Source of the DNA: Pseudarthrobacter defluvii
Lineage (GTDB): Bacteria > Actinomycetota > Actinomycetes > Actinomycetales > Micrococcaceae
Direction: 5' to 3'
Assembly (NCBI RefSeq): GCF_030816725.1
Contig: NZ_JAUSYG010000001.1
Span: forward strand, 3,906,001 to 3,970,000
DNA: 64,000 nucleotides
Positions within the stretch are counted from its first letter, which is position 1. The number at the start of each line of letters is the position of its first letter. Positions 25,574 through 33,580 of this stretch are shown here, one piece after another. The notes under the pieces are model-generated. The model was not told the DNA's origin and searched no databases. It saw nothing but the letters and a program-made list of their open reading frames with translations. The position numbers and the translations under genes are program-made.

Positions 25574-26577
25574 CCTTTGCCGGGAAACTGATCACGGCCG
25601 GCTGGTCAGCGGTGAAGGCCTGCGCCCTGGTGGGCATTCACCGCACGGCCTGGTACCGGCACTTGAGCCCGCCCAGGCCGCCCGGGATCCTGGTGCCCCA
25701 TGTCGACCGGGCCTACCCGAACCGGATCAGCGACGCCGAAGCCGAGGCGTTCATGGAGCTGTTGAACTCCCGGGAATACGCCAACCTTTCCGTTACCCAG
25801 GCCTACTACCGGATGCTCGATGCCGGGCACTGCTTCTTCTCCATCGCCGCCGCCCATCGCATCGTGGCCCGGCACGGACAGAACGGCGACCGCCGCGAAC
25901 AACGCACGGCAACCGGTCCCAAACGAGCCAAACCGGTCGTGCACGCCACCGCCCCGAACCAGCTGTGGAGCTGGGACATCACGATGCTCCACGGCCCGGG
26001 GAAACACACCTACCGGCTCTACACGATGTTGGACGTATTCTCCCGCAAGGTCGTTGGGCACCGGGTCGAACACACCGAAACCGCGTCCCTGGCCGCGGCA
26101 CTGATCAACGACGCGGTCACCGTGAACCGGCAGCGCCCCGAGGTGCTTCATGCCGATAACGGGGCACCCATGAGGGCTGGCAGTACCCTTCAGCTGGCCC
26201 AGTCCCTGGGCATCACCCTGTCCTACTCCCGGCCAAGAGTCTCGGACGACAATCCCTACTCCGAATCACTGTTCAAGACCGTGAAATACGACCTGGACTT
26301 TCCGCGCCGCTTCCGCGACATCCAGCACGCCCGGGACTACATGGCGGCTTTCTTCGCCAACTACAACGCCAACCACCGCCACAGCGGTTTGAACTACTAC
26401 ACCCCGGACCTCGTCCACAAAGGGCGCGGGAACCAAGCACGCCTACAACGGCAAGCCACCCTCGACGCGATCTATGCACGCCATCCGCAGAGATACCGCA
26501 ACAAACCTGCCGCACCAGCCGTGCCCTCTCAGGCCGGCATCAACCACAAAACCACCCCGCTGTCACAGACAGCTTGA
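25537..26577 (+). CDS. IS3-family transposase OrfB (DDE integrase core)
   Basis: 346 residues. HTH-21-like N-terminus, then the rve core: first Asp in LWSWDITML, second Asp in HADNGAP and Glu in NPYSESLFKT, with exactly 35 residues between the second Asp and the Glu (D-35-E), all intact. GLNYYTPDLVH is the usual C-terminal block. The GTG at 25537 is the frame's first start; in vivo it is probably made as an OrfAB fusion. Confidence 0.92.
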   Translation: MADAKIWKDIALTFAGKLITAGWSAVKACALVGIHRTAWYRHLSPPRPPGILVPHVDRAYPNRISDAEAEAFMELLNSREYANLSVTQAYYRMLDAGHCFFSIAAAHRIVARHGQNGDRREQRTATGPKRAKPVVHATAPNQLWSWDITMLHGPGKHTYRLYTMLDVFSRKVVGHRVEHTETASLAAALINDAVTVNRQRPEVLHADNGAPMRAGSTLQLAQSLGITLSYSRPRVSDDNPYSESLFKTVKYDLDFPRRFRDIQHARDYMAAFFANYNANHRHSGLNYYTPDLVHKGRGNQARLQRQATLDAIYARHPQRYRNKPAAPAVPSQAGINHKTTPLSQTA

Positions 26578-26586
26578 TATGTACCG

Positions 26587-26591
26587 AAACC
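26587..26591. repeat. Target-site duplication, right copy (AAACC)
   Basis: Matches 25050-25054; restores the lyase reading frame when one copy and the IS are removed. Confidence 0.7.
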
Positions 26592-28284
26592 TTCCAGGGC
26601 TGGACGGAGTACCCCGAGGTCAAGGCGGGCCATTGGCCTGCCACGCTGGAGGAAGCCTTCGGCATTGCACCGCAGTACAAGTACCCGCTGTCCCAGGCAG
26701 ACGCCGAAAAGCTCACCGACTACTTCATGGACGTCTACGCCCCCTCACGCAGCGCCCGCAACAACCTGCGCGCGTTTGAAGGCTTCATCGTGTCCGGGCC
26801 CGAGTACCTGACGGTGTTTGAGGGCGCCACGGGCAAGGAATTGAAGACCGTGGCCTACACCTCCGGCCGGACGGACGATGGCCTGATGTGGGGCGACTAT
26901 GCCATGGCACGCATTGAACCGGGCAACCGGGTGGACCGGTTCCTGGCCGGCGTCGCCTACCTGGACGGCAGGAAGCCGGCGGCCGTCTTTGCCCGTGGGT
27001 ACTACACCCGCACCACCCTGGCCACCTACACCTGGGACGGGACAAACCTCTCGCCGGTCTGGAACGTGGACTCCGGCTGGACGCCCATGACCAACCCGTT
27101 CAACGACTCCCCGCATGGCCGCGACGGCACGGACCCCACGTACGGCAAGCTCACCACGCAGGGCTTCCACTCGCTGAGTGCCTCAGACGTGGACGGCGAC
27201 GGGAAGCAGGAGATCGTCTACGGATCGGCAACGCTCGACGACGACGGCTCGGTTTTGTACACGTCCGTCGACACCCTGCCCACGGGCAGTGCGGCTCCCG
27301 GCGAAGAAGCGCGGCTGGGCCACGGCGATGCCATGCATGTCACCGACATCGACCCCAACCGGCCGGGCAAGGAAATCTTCACCGTCCATGAAGGAGCGGC
27401 ATACGCACCCTACGGCTACGCCATGCGGGACGCAGCCACCGGAGAGGTGTTGTTCGGCGCCTACTCCGGCAAGGACACTGGCCGCGGCATGATCGGGGAT
27501 GTGGATCCGTCCGTCCCCGGGATTGAGAACTGGGCCATCGGCATGCAGTCGGCGGACGGCCGGAAGCTGTCCAGCAGCGCGCCGGGTACCAACATGAGCA
27601 TCAAATGGGCCGCGGACATGACCACGCAGCTCATCAACGGCTCCGGCCATCGATGACTGGAAACGCGGGCGGCTGCTGACGGCTGACGGCACCCGGACCA
27701 ACAACGGTACCAAGGGCACTCCCAGTCTCGTGGCAGACATCATGGGCGACTGGCGGGAGGAGATGGTGGTCCGCACGGCAGACAGCTCCGCCCTTCGGAT
27801 CTACCTGAGCACCGAGGTGACCAACCACAAGCTCTACACCCTGATGCACGATCCGCAGTACCGGGCCGAGGTTGCGCGCCAGAACACCGCCTACAACCAG
27901 CCGGCCTACACGGACTTCTACTTTGCCTCCGACATGGAATTCGGGAATGTCCCGCTGCGCGCTGCGTGGCTGCCGGGCAGCATCAAGGCCTTGCAGGACA
28001 TTCTCGCGGACCTGGTGGACTCGGGGGACGTTTCGGGTCCGGTGGCGGGCCAGCTCGGCGCCAGCCTCCAGCAGGCGGCAAAAGCGGTCCACGACGGCGA
28101 CCCGGCCAAGGCCGGCCAAGCGGTGCAGCGGTTCGTGGACTTCCTTGCTCAGCAGAAGAAGCCGGATACGGTATCAAGTACGGCCCGGGTGTCGTTGGAA
28201 TACAACGCCGGCAAAATCCTCCGGGCCTTCTCGAATGCCGGGCGCTGATGGGCCGTATCGGCCGATAGAGGGGAGACTGATGGC

Positions 28285-29118
28285 ATGACACTTGCACCGC
28301 TCATCGAACTCAATGACGGGAACAGGATTCCACAACTGGGGCTTGGCACCTGGCCGCTGGACGACGAACAGGTGGCCAACGCCGTCGTTCAGGCCCTGGA
28401 AGCCGGGTACCGGCACGTTGACACCGCTGTGAAGTACGGCAATGAACGCGGGGTCGGCAATGGCATCCGTGCCAGTGGCGTGGACCGCAGCGAGTTGTTC
28501 ATCACCACAAAGCTGGACGGCGAATTCCAGGGCCACGACCGTGCCGTGGCGGGCCTGGAGGGGTCGCTGAAACGCTTGGGGCTGGACTACGTGGATCTGT
28601 TGCTGATCCACTGGCCGCTTCCGGGCAGGGACCAGTATGTCTCTACGTGGCAGACGTTTGAACGGCTGCAGGCCGAGGGGAAAGTACGGTCGATCGGCGT
28701 GTCCAACTTCAAGCCCGCGCATCTTGAGCGGCTGATGGCCGAGACCGATGTGGTGCCGGCGGTGAACCAGGTCCAGCTCAGTCCCGCCATTACCCGGAGT
28801 GCGGAGCGGGAATTCCATACCCGGCACGGCATCGTTACCGAGTCCTACAGTCCGCTTGGGGGTTCCGGAGCTGGCCTGCTCGGCGCTCCCGTCCTTTCCC
28901 AACTGGCGGAAAAGCACGGGAAAACACAGGGCCAACTGGTCCTCCGGTGGCATATACAAAACGGATTGGTAACGATTCCCAAGACCGCTTCCCCGGAGCG
29001 GATGGCCGAGAACCTGGACGTCTTCGATTTCGCCCTGGACCCGCAGGATCTAGCGGAACTTTCGGTCCTCGACGAGGGTCCCGGCGCAGGCAATAACTCG
29101 GACCTAACGGGGCACTAA
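28285..29118 (+). CDS. Aldo/keto reductase, 2,5-diketo-D-gluconate reductase type
   Basis: 277 residues. Catalytic Asp and Tyr in HVDTAVKYGNERG (~residues 45-52), Lys in FITTKLDG (~77), His in LIHWPLPG (~112), and TIPKTASPERMAENL for NADPH. All tetrad residues are present. GGGGAG lies 9 bp before the ATG at 28285. It starts 37 bp after the broken lyase gene and could have been its operon partner, since an AKR could act on released uronate sugars; that is inference. Confidence 0.92.
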   Translation: MTLAPLIELNDGNRIPQLGLGTWPLDDEQVANAVVQALEAGYRHVDTAVKYGNERGVGNGIRASGVDRSELFITTKLDGEFQGHDRAVAGLEGSLKRLGLDYVDLLLIHWPLPGRDQYVSTWQTFERLQAEGKVRSIGVSNFKPAHLERLMAETDVVPAVNQVQLSPAITRSAEREFHTRHGIVTESYSPLGGSGAGLLGAPVLSQLAEKHGKTQGQLVLRWHIQNGLVTIPKTASPERMAENLDVFDFALDPQDLAELSVLDEGPGAGNNSDLTGH

Positions 29119-29164
29119 ACTCGCCTGAACAGCACTTTTTTCAAAAAATGGGGTTGGCAAAAAG

Positions 29165-29184
29165 ATAGTAAGCATGATTACTAT
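29165..29184. promoter_or_regulatory. Palindrome ATAGTAA-GCATGA-TTACTAT upstream of glsB
   Basis: Perfect 7-base arms with a 6-base spacer. It contains the same TAGTAAGCATG 11-mer as the site at 4855-4865, and lies ~66 bp before the glsB ATG. Confidence 0.6.
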
Positions 29185-29249
29185 TGAGCCAGAAGGACGA
29201 AGTGCCTCCCGAACATGGGGGCCTCCTTTACTTAGGAAGAGAGCGACAA

Positions 29250-29516
29250 ATGGGATTTATTGCATTTCTGATTCTCGGACTTATCGCCGGCGCGATTGCC
29301 AAGGCAATCCTCCCGGGACGGCAGGGTGGCGGCTGGATCATCACCATGGTGCTGGGCGTCGTAGGCGCTCTGCTCGGTGGCTGGATCGGCGGCGCCCTGT
29401 TCGGCGGCGGCCTGCAGGAGTTCTTCTCACTGCAGACCTGGCTGCTGGCGATTGTTGGCTCGCTGATCGTTCTTGCGATCTACGGCATGGTCACTAAGCG
29501 CGGTGCGCGCGGCTAA
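29250..29516 (+). CDS. GlsB/YeaQ/YmgE-family stress response membrane protein
   Basis: 88 residues, three membrane helices. GFIAFLILGLIAGAIAKAILPG at the start is the family signature, followed by ITMVLGVVGALLGGWIGGALFG and a last helix WLLAIVGSLIVLAIYGMV. Members are induced by general or envelope stress; the biochemical role is unknown. ATG 29250 follows AGGAAGAGAG; an upstream in-frame start (29184) would add a hydrophilic tail not seen in the family. It is followed by a terminator and then a YtxH-like gene. Confidence 0.93.
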   Translation: MGFIAFLILGLIAGAIAKAILPGRQGGGWIITMVLGVVGALLGGWIGGALFGGGLQEFFSLQTWLLAIVGSLIVLAIYGMVTKRGARG

Positions 29517-29533
29517 TAACCGTGCACGCCAGG

Positions 29534-29568
29534 AAGCCGGCCTGGGGATACCATCCCCAGGCCGGCTT
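29534..29568 (+). terminator. glsB terminator
   Basis: Perfect 16-base arms (AAGCCGGCCTGGGGAT and complement) around ACC, followed by TCACTTT. Confidence 0.85.
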
Positions 29569-29640
29569 TCACTTTCTCCGGCGGGGGCACTCCGCTCCCC
29601 CGCCGACACTGACAACCTTCTCGCAGAGCAGGAGTTCATC

Positions 29641-30072
29641 GTGAAAAACAAGCTTCTTTTGGGTGTGGGCGTTGCCGTGGGCTATGTCCTCGGCTCGCGG
29701 TCAGGCCGTGCTGCTTACGACAAGCTAAAGGCCCGCGCGGCCGGCGTCTGGGACAGCAAGCCGGTCCAGGACAAAGTTTCCGTAGCTACGGAGGCCATCA
29801 AGGAAAAGGCGCCCTCAGTGGCGGACCAGCTTGGCGAAGCCGCTCGCAGGGCAGGGACAGTGCTTGGTTCTGCAATTCACCGTGAGGGTGGCTCCGGTGG
29901 CGGAGAGTCTTCCGCGTCCAGCACCGGTACGTCTGCCGGAACTTCTGCCGGTGCCGGCGCCGGCACCCCTGCAACGGCCAGTGGACTGGGCGAGGACCAT
30001 ATCCCCGCACACAGCACCCACCCGGAGACCACCAACCTTGGTACTTCTGATGGGAACGGCGCCAAGGCCTGA
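29641..30072 (+). CDS. YtxH-like membrane-anchored protein
   Basis: 143 residues. One N-terminal hydrophobic segment, LLLGVGVAVGYVLGSRSGR, is the YtxH signature (glycine helix plus GSRxGR). It is followed by an amphipathic helix (AYDKLKARAAGVW...VATEAIKEKAP) and a Ser/Thr/Gly/Ala-rich disordered tail. Relatives are general-stress proteins. The GTG at 29641 has AGGAG 6 bp upstream. Adjacent to glsB, it is probably part of the same stress set. Confidence 0.82.
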   Translation: MKNKLLLGVGVAVGYVLGSRSGRAAYDKLKARAAGVWDSKPVQDKVSVATEAIKEKAPSVADQLGEAARRAGTVLGSAIHREGGSGGGESSASSTGTSAGTSAGAGAGTPATASGLGEDHIPAHSTHPETTNLGTSDGNGAKA

Positions 30073-30145
30073 TTCCTGGTCCATTACGCGGCCCGTGCCG
30101 CGTGACACGGGAGTCTTTCGGCTTTGTGCTACAACTGAATCGCCT

Positions 30146-30185
30146 TGCCGGCCGTCGCGATCCTTGGGGGACGCGGCGGCCGGCA
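30146..30185 (+). terminator. Terminator after the YtxH-like gene
   Basis: 14-base arms (TGCCGGCCGTCGCG and near-complement, one G:U) with a 12-base loop, then GTGTTTTA. Confidence 0.7.
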
Positions 30186-30268
30186 GTGTTTTAAGCCGCT
30201 GTTTCGGGTTTTCCACATAGGGGTTTTCGGGGCTCTTTAATGTCAGTGGTGGCTGGCAGAGTTGGGTT

Positions 30269-32179
30269 ATGGAGGCCATCGGGGAGCAGTTTGGGGAGGC
30301 GTACGACGCCGGCAGCTGGCTGCCGCGCCCGGCCCACCTTCACCCCGTCCCCAGTGAGGTCCCGTCACAACCACCAGTCTCCGGACCCGGTCAGCAAGAC
30401 ATACTGGACGGGCTGGCCTCACAGCTGGCAGCCGCTGCCCTGGCCGCCCCGGGAATTCTTGCAACGGCCACCTATGAAGAGGCCGCCAATTTTGCCGCCC
30501 GGGCCGAGGGGCTGGCCCGAAGCGTGGAATACCTGCAACTCGCGGGCGCGGGAGCCGTGGACCGGACCCGCACCCAGGCCATCAGCGACGCCGCCGCGGC
30601 AAAGACCCGGGCAGGCCGTGCAAGCCTGGCAGCGGCGCGAAACCCCGGCTGGGTCACCGGGTGGGATGCCAACGGTGTCGAAACCCTGAACACCACCGGG
30701 GCAGGAGTCAGCGAGACCGACGCCAACTGGCCCGGCCCACCCTCCCGGCACGGTCGCAGCATCGTGGTGTCCCCGGCCGATGACGGATGCCGGAACACCG
30801 CAGAGTTCCTCCGCCTGCGCCTGCAAATCCCCATCCGCGAAGCCCGCCGCCGCCTCACCCTCGCCCACCAGGTCCTGCCCGCCACCAGCCTCACCGGCGA
30901 ACCACTCCCACCACCCCGGCCACACCTGGCGACCGCCCTCACCCCCACCAACGAACCCGGCACCGAGCTGGGCACCGCCGAGCCAGAAGCCGGCGAGGCG
31001 GTGAGCACCGAGCCAGGGCCCACCGCCGTGGCCGTTCAGGGGCCTGCGGTGTCCTCGCACGCCGCGACCATCATCACCGCCACCCTGGACCGGCTCCAAC
31101 ACCACACCACCACCGACACCCTCGAGACCATCGAACGCCACCTCACCAAGGCCGCCGCCACCACCGACCCCGACTTCCTCACCCGCCTGGCCCAACGCTG
31201 GACCGACACCATCGACGCCGACGGCACCGAACCCACCGAAGAAGCCCTCCGCCACACCCAAGGCGCCTTCATCCGCAAACCCCGCCACGGCCTGCACCGC
31301 GTCGAAATCTTCGCCACCACCGACCAATACGAACACCTCCTCACCGTCATGAACACCGCCACCAACCCCCGCACCACCACCACCAACACAAACACCGGCA
31401 CGGGCATGGGAGAGAGCGCAGGGACAGCCGCCGACACAACAGAGGACCACGCGGCGGACACGCCAACAGACCACAGCGCGACCGGGCACACCGCCCTGCC
31501 GGACCTGGACCGGCGCACCCGCGCCCAAAAACAACTCGACGGCATCATCACCGCCGCCAAAACCGCCCTCGCCACCAACACCCTGCCCACCACCGGCGGC
31601 AACCGACCCCAAATCATCGCCACCATCAACTACCACGACCTCTTCCCAACCAACACCCCCACACCCACAGGACAAGACCACACCGCGGAAACCAGGACAG
31701 TGACACCCACGGGCACCGGGACCGGGCCACGGGCCGGGACAGGGACCTTCGCCTTCACCGGGCCCGTCGCCGCCACCACCATCCGCAAAATCGCCTGCGA
31801 CGCCGACATCATCCCCGCCCTGCTCGGCACAAACGGCGAAATCCTCGACCTCGGCCGCAAAACCAGACTCTTCACCCCAGCCCAACGCACCGCCCTCACC
31901 GCCCGCGACCAAGGCTGCGCCTTCCCCAACTGCACCATCCCCGCCCCCTGGTGCGAAGCCCACCACATCACCTACTGGTCACACGGCGGACCAACCACCA
32001 CCAACAACGGCGTCCTGCTCTGCAGCCACCACCACCACCTCATCCACAAAGAACAATGGAAAATCACCACCACCCACAACACACCCACCTTCATACCCCC
32101 ACCCCACATCGACCCAACCCAAACACCCCAACAAAACCACTACTTCAACCAACCCCCACCACCCCACCCGAGGGAGTGA
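30269..32179 (+). CDS. HNH endonuclease-domain protein with DUF222 (13E12-repeat type)
   Basis: 636 residues. DUF222 occupies most of the N-terminal two thirds (e.g. FLRLRLQIPIREARRRLTLAHQV at ~180-200). The C-terminal HNH nuclease has CAFPNCTIP, WCEAHHITYWSHGG (~570) and NGVLLCSHHHHLIHKEQW; the Cys pairs and the HH catalytic site are intact. These multi-copy actinobacterial proteins are of unknown purpose, possibly mobile. From ~30,800 on, the coding strand is strikingly C-rich and G-poor (runs of ACC/CAC codons), unlike its neighbours. The ATG 30269 is the first in frame, with only a weak ribosome site. Confidence 0.85.
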   Translation: MEAIGEQFGEAYDAGSWLPRPAHLHPVPSEVPSQPPVSGPGQQDILDGLASQLAAAALAAPGILATATYEEAANFAARAEGLARSVEYLQLAGAGAVDRTRTQAISDAAAAKTRAGRASLAAARNPGWVTGWDANGVETLNTTGAGVSETDANWPGPPSRHGRSIVVSPADDGCRNTAEFLRLRLQIPIREARRRLTLAHQVLPATSLTGEPLPPPRPHLATALTPTNEPGTELGTAEPEAGEAVSTEPGPTAVAVQGPAVSSHAATIITATLDRLQHHTTTDTLETIERHLTKAAATTDPDFLTRLAQRWTDTIDADGTEPTEEALRHTQGAFIRKPRHGLHRVEIFATTDQYEHLLTVMNTATNPRTTTTNTNTGTGMGESAGTAADTTEDHAADTPTDHSATGHTALPDLDRRTRAQKQLDGIITAAKTALATNTLPTTGGNRPQIIATINYHDLFPTNTPTPTGQDHTAETRTVTPTGTGTGPRAGTGTFAFTGPVAATTIRKIACDADIIPALLGTNGEILDLGRKTRLFTPAQRTALTARDQGCAFPNCTIPAPWCEAHHITYWSHGGPTTTNNGVLLCSHHHHLIHKEQWKITTTHNTPTFIPPPHIDPTQTPQQNHYFNQPPPPHPRE

Positions 32180-32287
32180 TGAGGGCTGGTTGGCAGCAAA
32201 CCTTGCTTTGGGTAATTGCTTCGGCCTTCCGCTGAGGTGCATTGGTGGTCAAGCAGGGTTAGCTGACGCGGCAGTTTCAGGAATGGC

Positions 32288-32475
32288 AGCAGGCGTGGCT
32301 CCGGGCGCGGCAGCAGGCGCGGTTTCAGGAAAACAGCACGCGTCCCTTCACGCCTGACAGCAGGCACGGCAGCAGGAAGACAGCACGCGTCGCTCCGGGC
32401 GCGGCAGGCAGCGCGGTTCAGGAAAGAGAGCACGCGTCGCTTCACGCGCGGCAACAGGCACCGTTTCAGGCGCGG
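32288..32475. repeat. 47-bp tandem repeat, four units
   Basis: Units start at 32288, 32335, 32382 and 32429, exactly 47 bp apart. Each begins AGCA(C/G)GCGT followed by a C/G-rich stretch and ends near GGTTTCAGGAAA-type sequence. The period is not a multiple of 3, so the array is not coding. It fills most of the gap (32180-32541) between the HNH and methyltransferase genes; I see no gene in it. Confidence 0.7.
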
Positions 32476-32541
32476 CTACCGACAAACCCCGGGGATGGCA
32501 TCTGTGGCCGGCGCCGACGCGTGCAACACTCCCGCCACGTA

Positions 32542-33525
32542 CTACCGGCCCACGGTCCCCGCCACGAGTCGCGCGACGACCACAGTCCCATCCAGTTCCT
32601 CCGAGCGGACCGTCCGGACGGCGAATCCGGCTGCGGCCAGAATCCCGGAGGTGCTGTCCGCCTGCCGCTGGCTGGTCTCGATAATCACATAACCGTCGGG
32701 AGCCAGCCACTGGATGCCCTCAACGGATATCCGCCGGTGAAAGTCCAGGCCATCGGAACCGCCATCCAGCGAAACGGCAGGTTCATACACCCGCGCCTCC
32801 GCTGGCATAGTGCGGATAGCTTCAGTGGGCACGTACGGAGCGTTGACGGCGAGCACCTGGATCCGTCCGCGCAGCACGGTCGGGAGAGCTTCGAACAAGT
32901 CGCCCGCATGCACGTGGCCGCCCAATGGTTCGAGGTTCCGCCGCGCACAACGGACGGCTGAAGGTTCGATATCGGCGGCATGCAGTTCCACCTGCGGGGC
33001 ATGGCGAAGGATGGCGGCTCCCACGGCACCGGATCCGCAGCAGAGGTCCACCACAACCGAGGGCGCCGGCAGCGGATCGTTCCGCAACAGGACCAGGGCC
33101 TCATTGACCAACAGCTCCGTGCGGCGCCGTGGCACGAAAACGCCCGGCTCAACCACAACGCGGCCCCCTGCAAACTCCGCCCAGCCCAGGATGTGTTCCA
33201 GAGGGACCCCCTCCATGCGGCACTGAATATTCCGGGAAAGGTCCGGGGTGTTGGCGGCGTCAGCAAGTAAGAGCGCGGCTTCCTCTTCGGCGAAAACACA
33301 GCCTACAGACCGCAACAGGGAGACGATCTGGTCGTAGCCCGGCGTCGGGGACCGGCCATGAACAGCCCATGTTCCAGGGGCAGGCAGAGCAGCGCCTTCC
33401 GGGTAGCCGACGGGTACCTCCACGCCGGCTAAGCCCAGCACTCCGAACGGCGGCGTGAGCGAACAGTCGCAACTGATACAGCCATAACGGCTCCCACCTC
33501 GCTCTGCCATTGACGGATATCCCAT
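32542..33525 (-). CDS. Putative protein (glutamine-N5) methyltransferase, PrmC-related
   Basis: About 327 residues. SAM-binding VVVDLCCGSGAVGAAIL (GxGxxG variant), an acidic loop ADIEPSAVRCARRNL, and NAPYVPTEAI in the place of the PrmC NPPY motif; the NAPY form is typical of the actinobacterial PrmC-related family whose target is unknown. The N-terminal helical domain has QIVSLLRSVGCVFAEEEAALLLADAA. The true start is uncertain: ATG 33525 or 33510, or a later start, since residues before QIVSLL are not conserved. It is divergent from the lactonase gene. Confidence 0.82.
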   Translation of the reverse strand: MGYPSMAERGGSRYGCISCDCSLTPPFGVLGLAGVEVPVGYPEGAALPAPGTWAVHGRSPTPGYDQIVSLLRSVGCVFAEEEAALLLADAANTPDLSRNIQCRMEGVPLEHILGWAEFAGGRVVVEPGVFVPRRRTELLVNEALVLLRNDPLPAPSVVVDLCCGSGAVGAAILRHAPQVELHAADIEPSAVRCARRNLEPLGGHVHAGDLFEALPTVLRGRIQVLAVNAPYVPTEAIRTMPAEARVYEPAVSLDGGSDGLDFHRRISVEGIQWLAPDGYVIIETSQRQADSTSGILAAAGFAVRTVRSEELDGTVVVARLVAGTVGR

Positions 33526-33580
33526 GCTAATCGGCGGCCTGCTATACGGGAATAGGGCCAACTGTTGGCAGGATGGGACC

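Larger units (their letters stand above)
25055..26586 (+). mobile_element. IS3-family insertion sequence, ~1.53 kb
   Basis: It carries orfA and orfB in overlapping frames. The ends form imperfect inverted repeats: left TGTCAGGCTGTTGTGTGACAG and right (complement) TATCAAGCTGTCTGTGACAG share TCA-GCTGT and TGTGACAG blocks. The outer limits are set from the AAACC duplication; a slightly shorter element starting at the TGTGTG is possible. It interrupts the rhamnogalacturonan lyase gene. Both ORFs look intact, so the element may still be active, and the insertion is probably recent because the flanking lyase sequence is otherwise well preserved. Confidence 0.88.
24164..28248 (+). pseudogene. Rhamnogalacturonan lyase (PL11-like, with C-terminal FIMAH-like domain), disrupted by IS and frameshift
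   Basis: The product would be a secreted pectin-degrading lyase. It begins with a signal peptide ending LAAPASA, a fibronectin-like domain, then the propeller with Ca-type repeats VGDVDGDGQYEF, DFDGDGRAEMMM and SDVDGDGKQEI. The N-terminal part (24164-25054) stops at an IS3-family element; the middle part resumes at 26587 in another frame. A second lesion at ~27648 (one extra base or two missing before ATCGATGACTGG) shifts the frame for the last ~200 residues (27649-28248), which end in an ~80-residue helical domain. Removing the IS and one AAACC copy gives an in-frame HMVKTFQGWTEYP junction, so the gene was intact before insertion. It is not functional as it stands. Confidence 0.92.

Noticed and set aside
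30419..31966. 515-residue minus-strand and 482-residue second plus-strand open frames over the HNH gene
   Set aside because: They arise from the extreme C-rich composition of the HNH coding strand; only the 30269 frame has the DUF222 and HNH motifs.
32262..32480. CRISPR array
   Set aside because: The 47-bp units are contiguous tandem copies with no unique spacers and no cas genes nearby.
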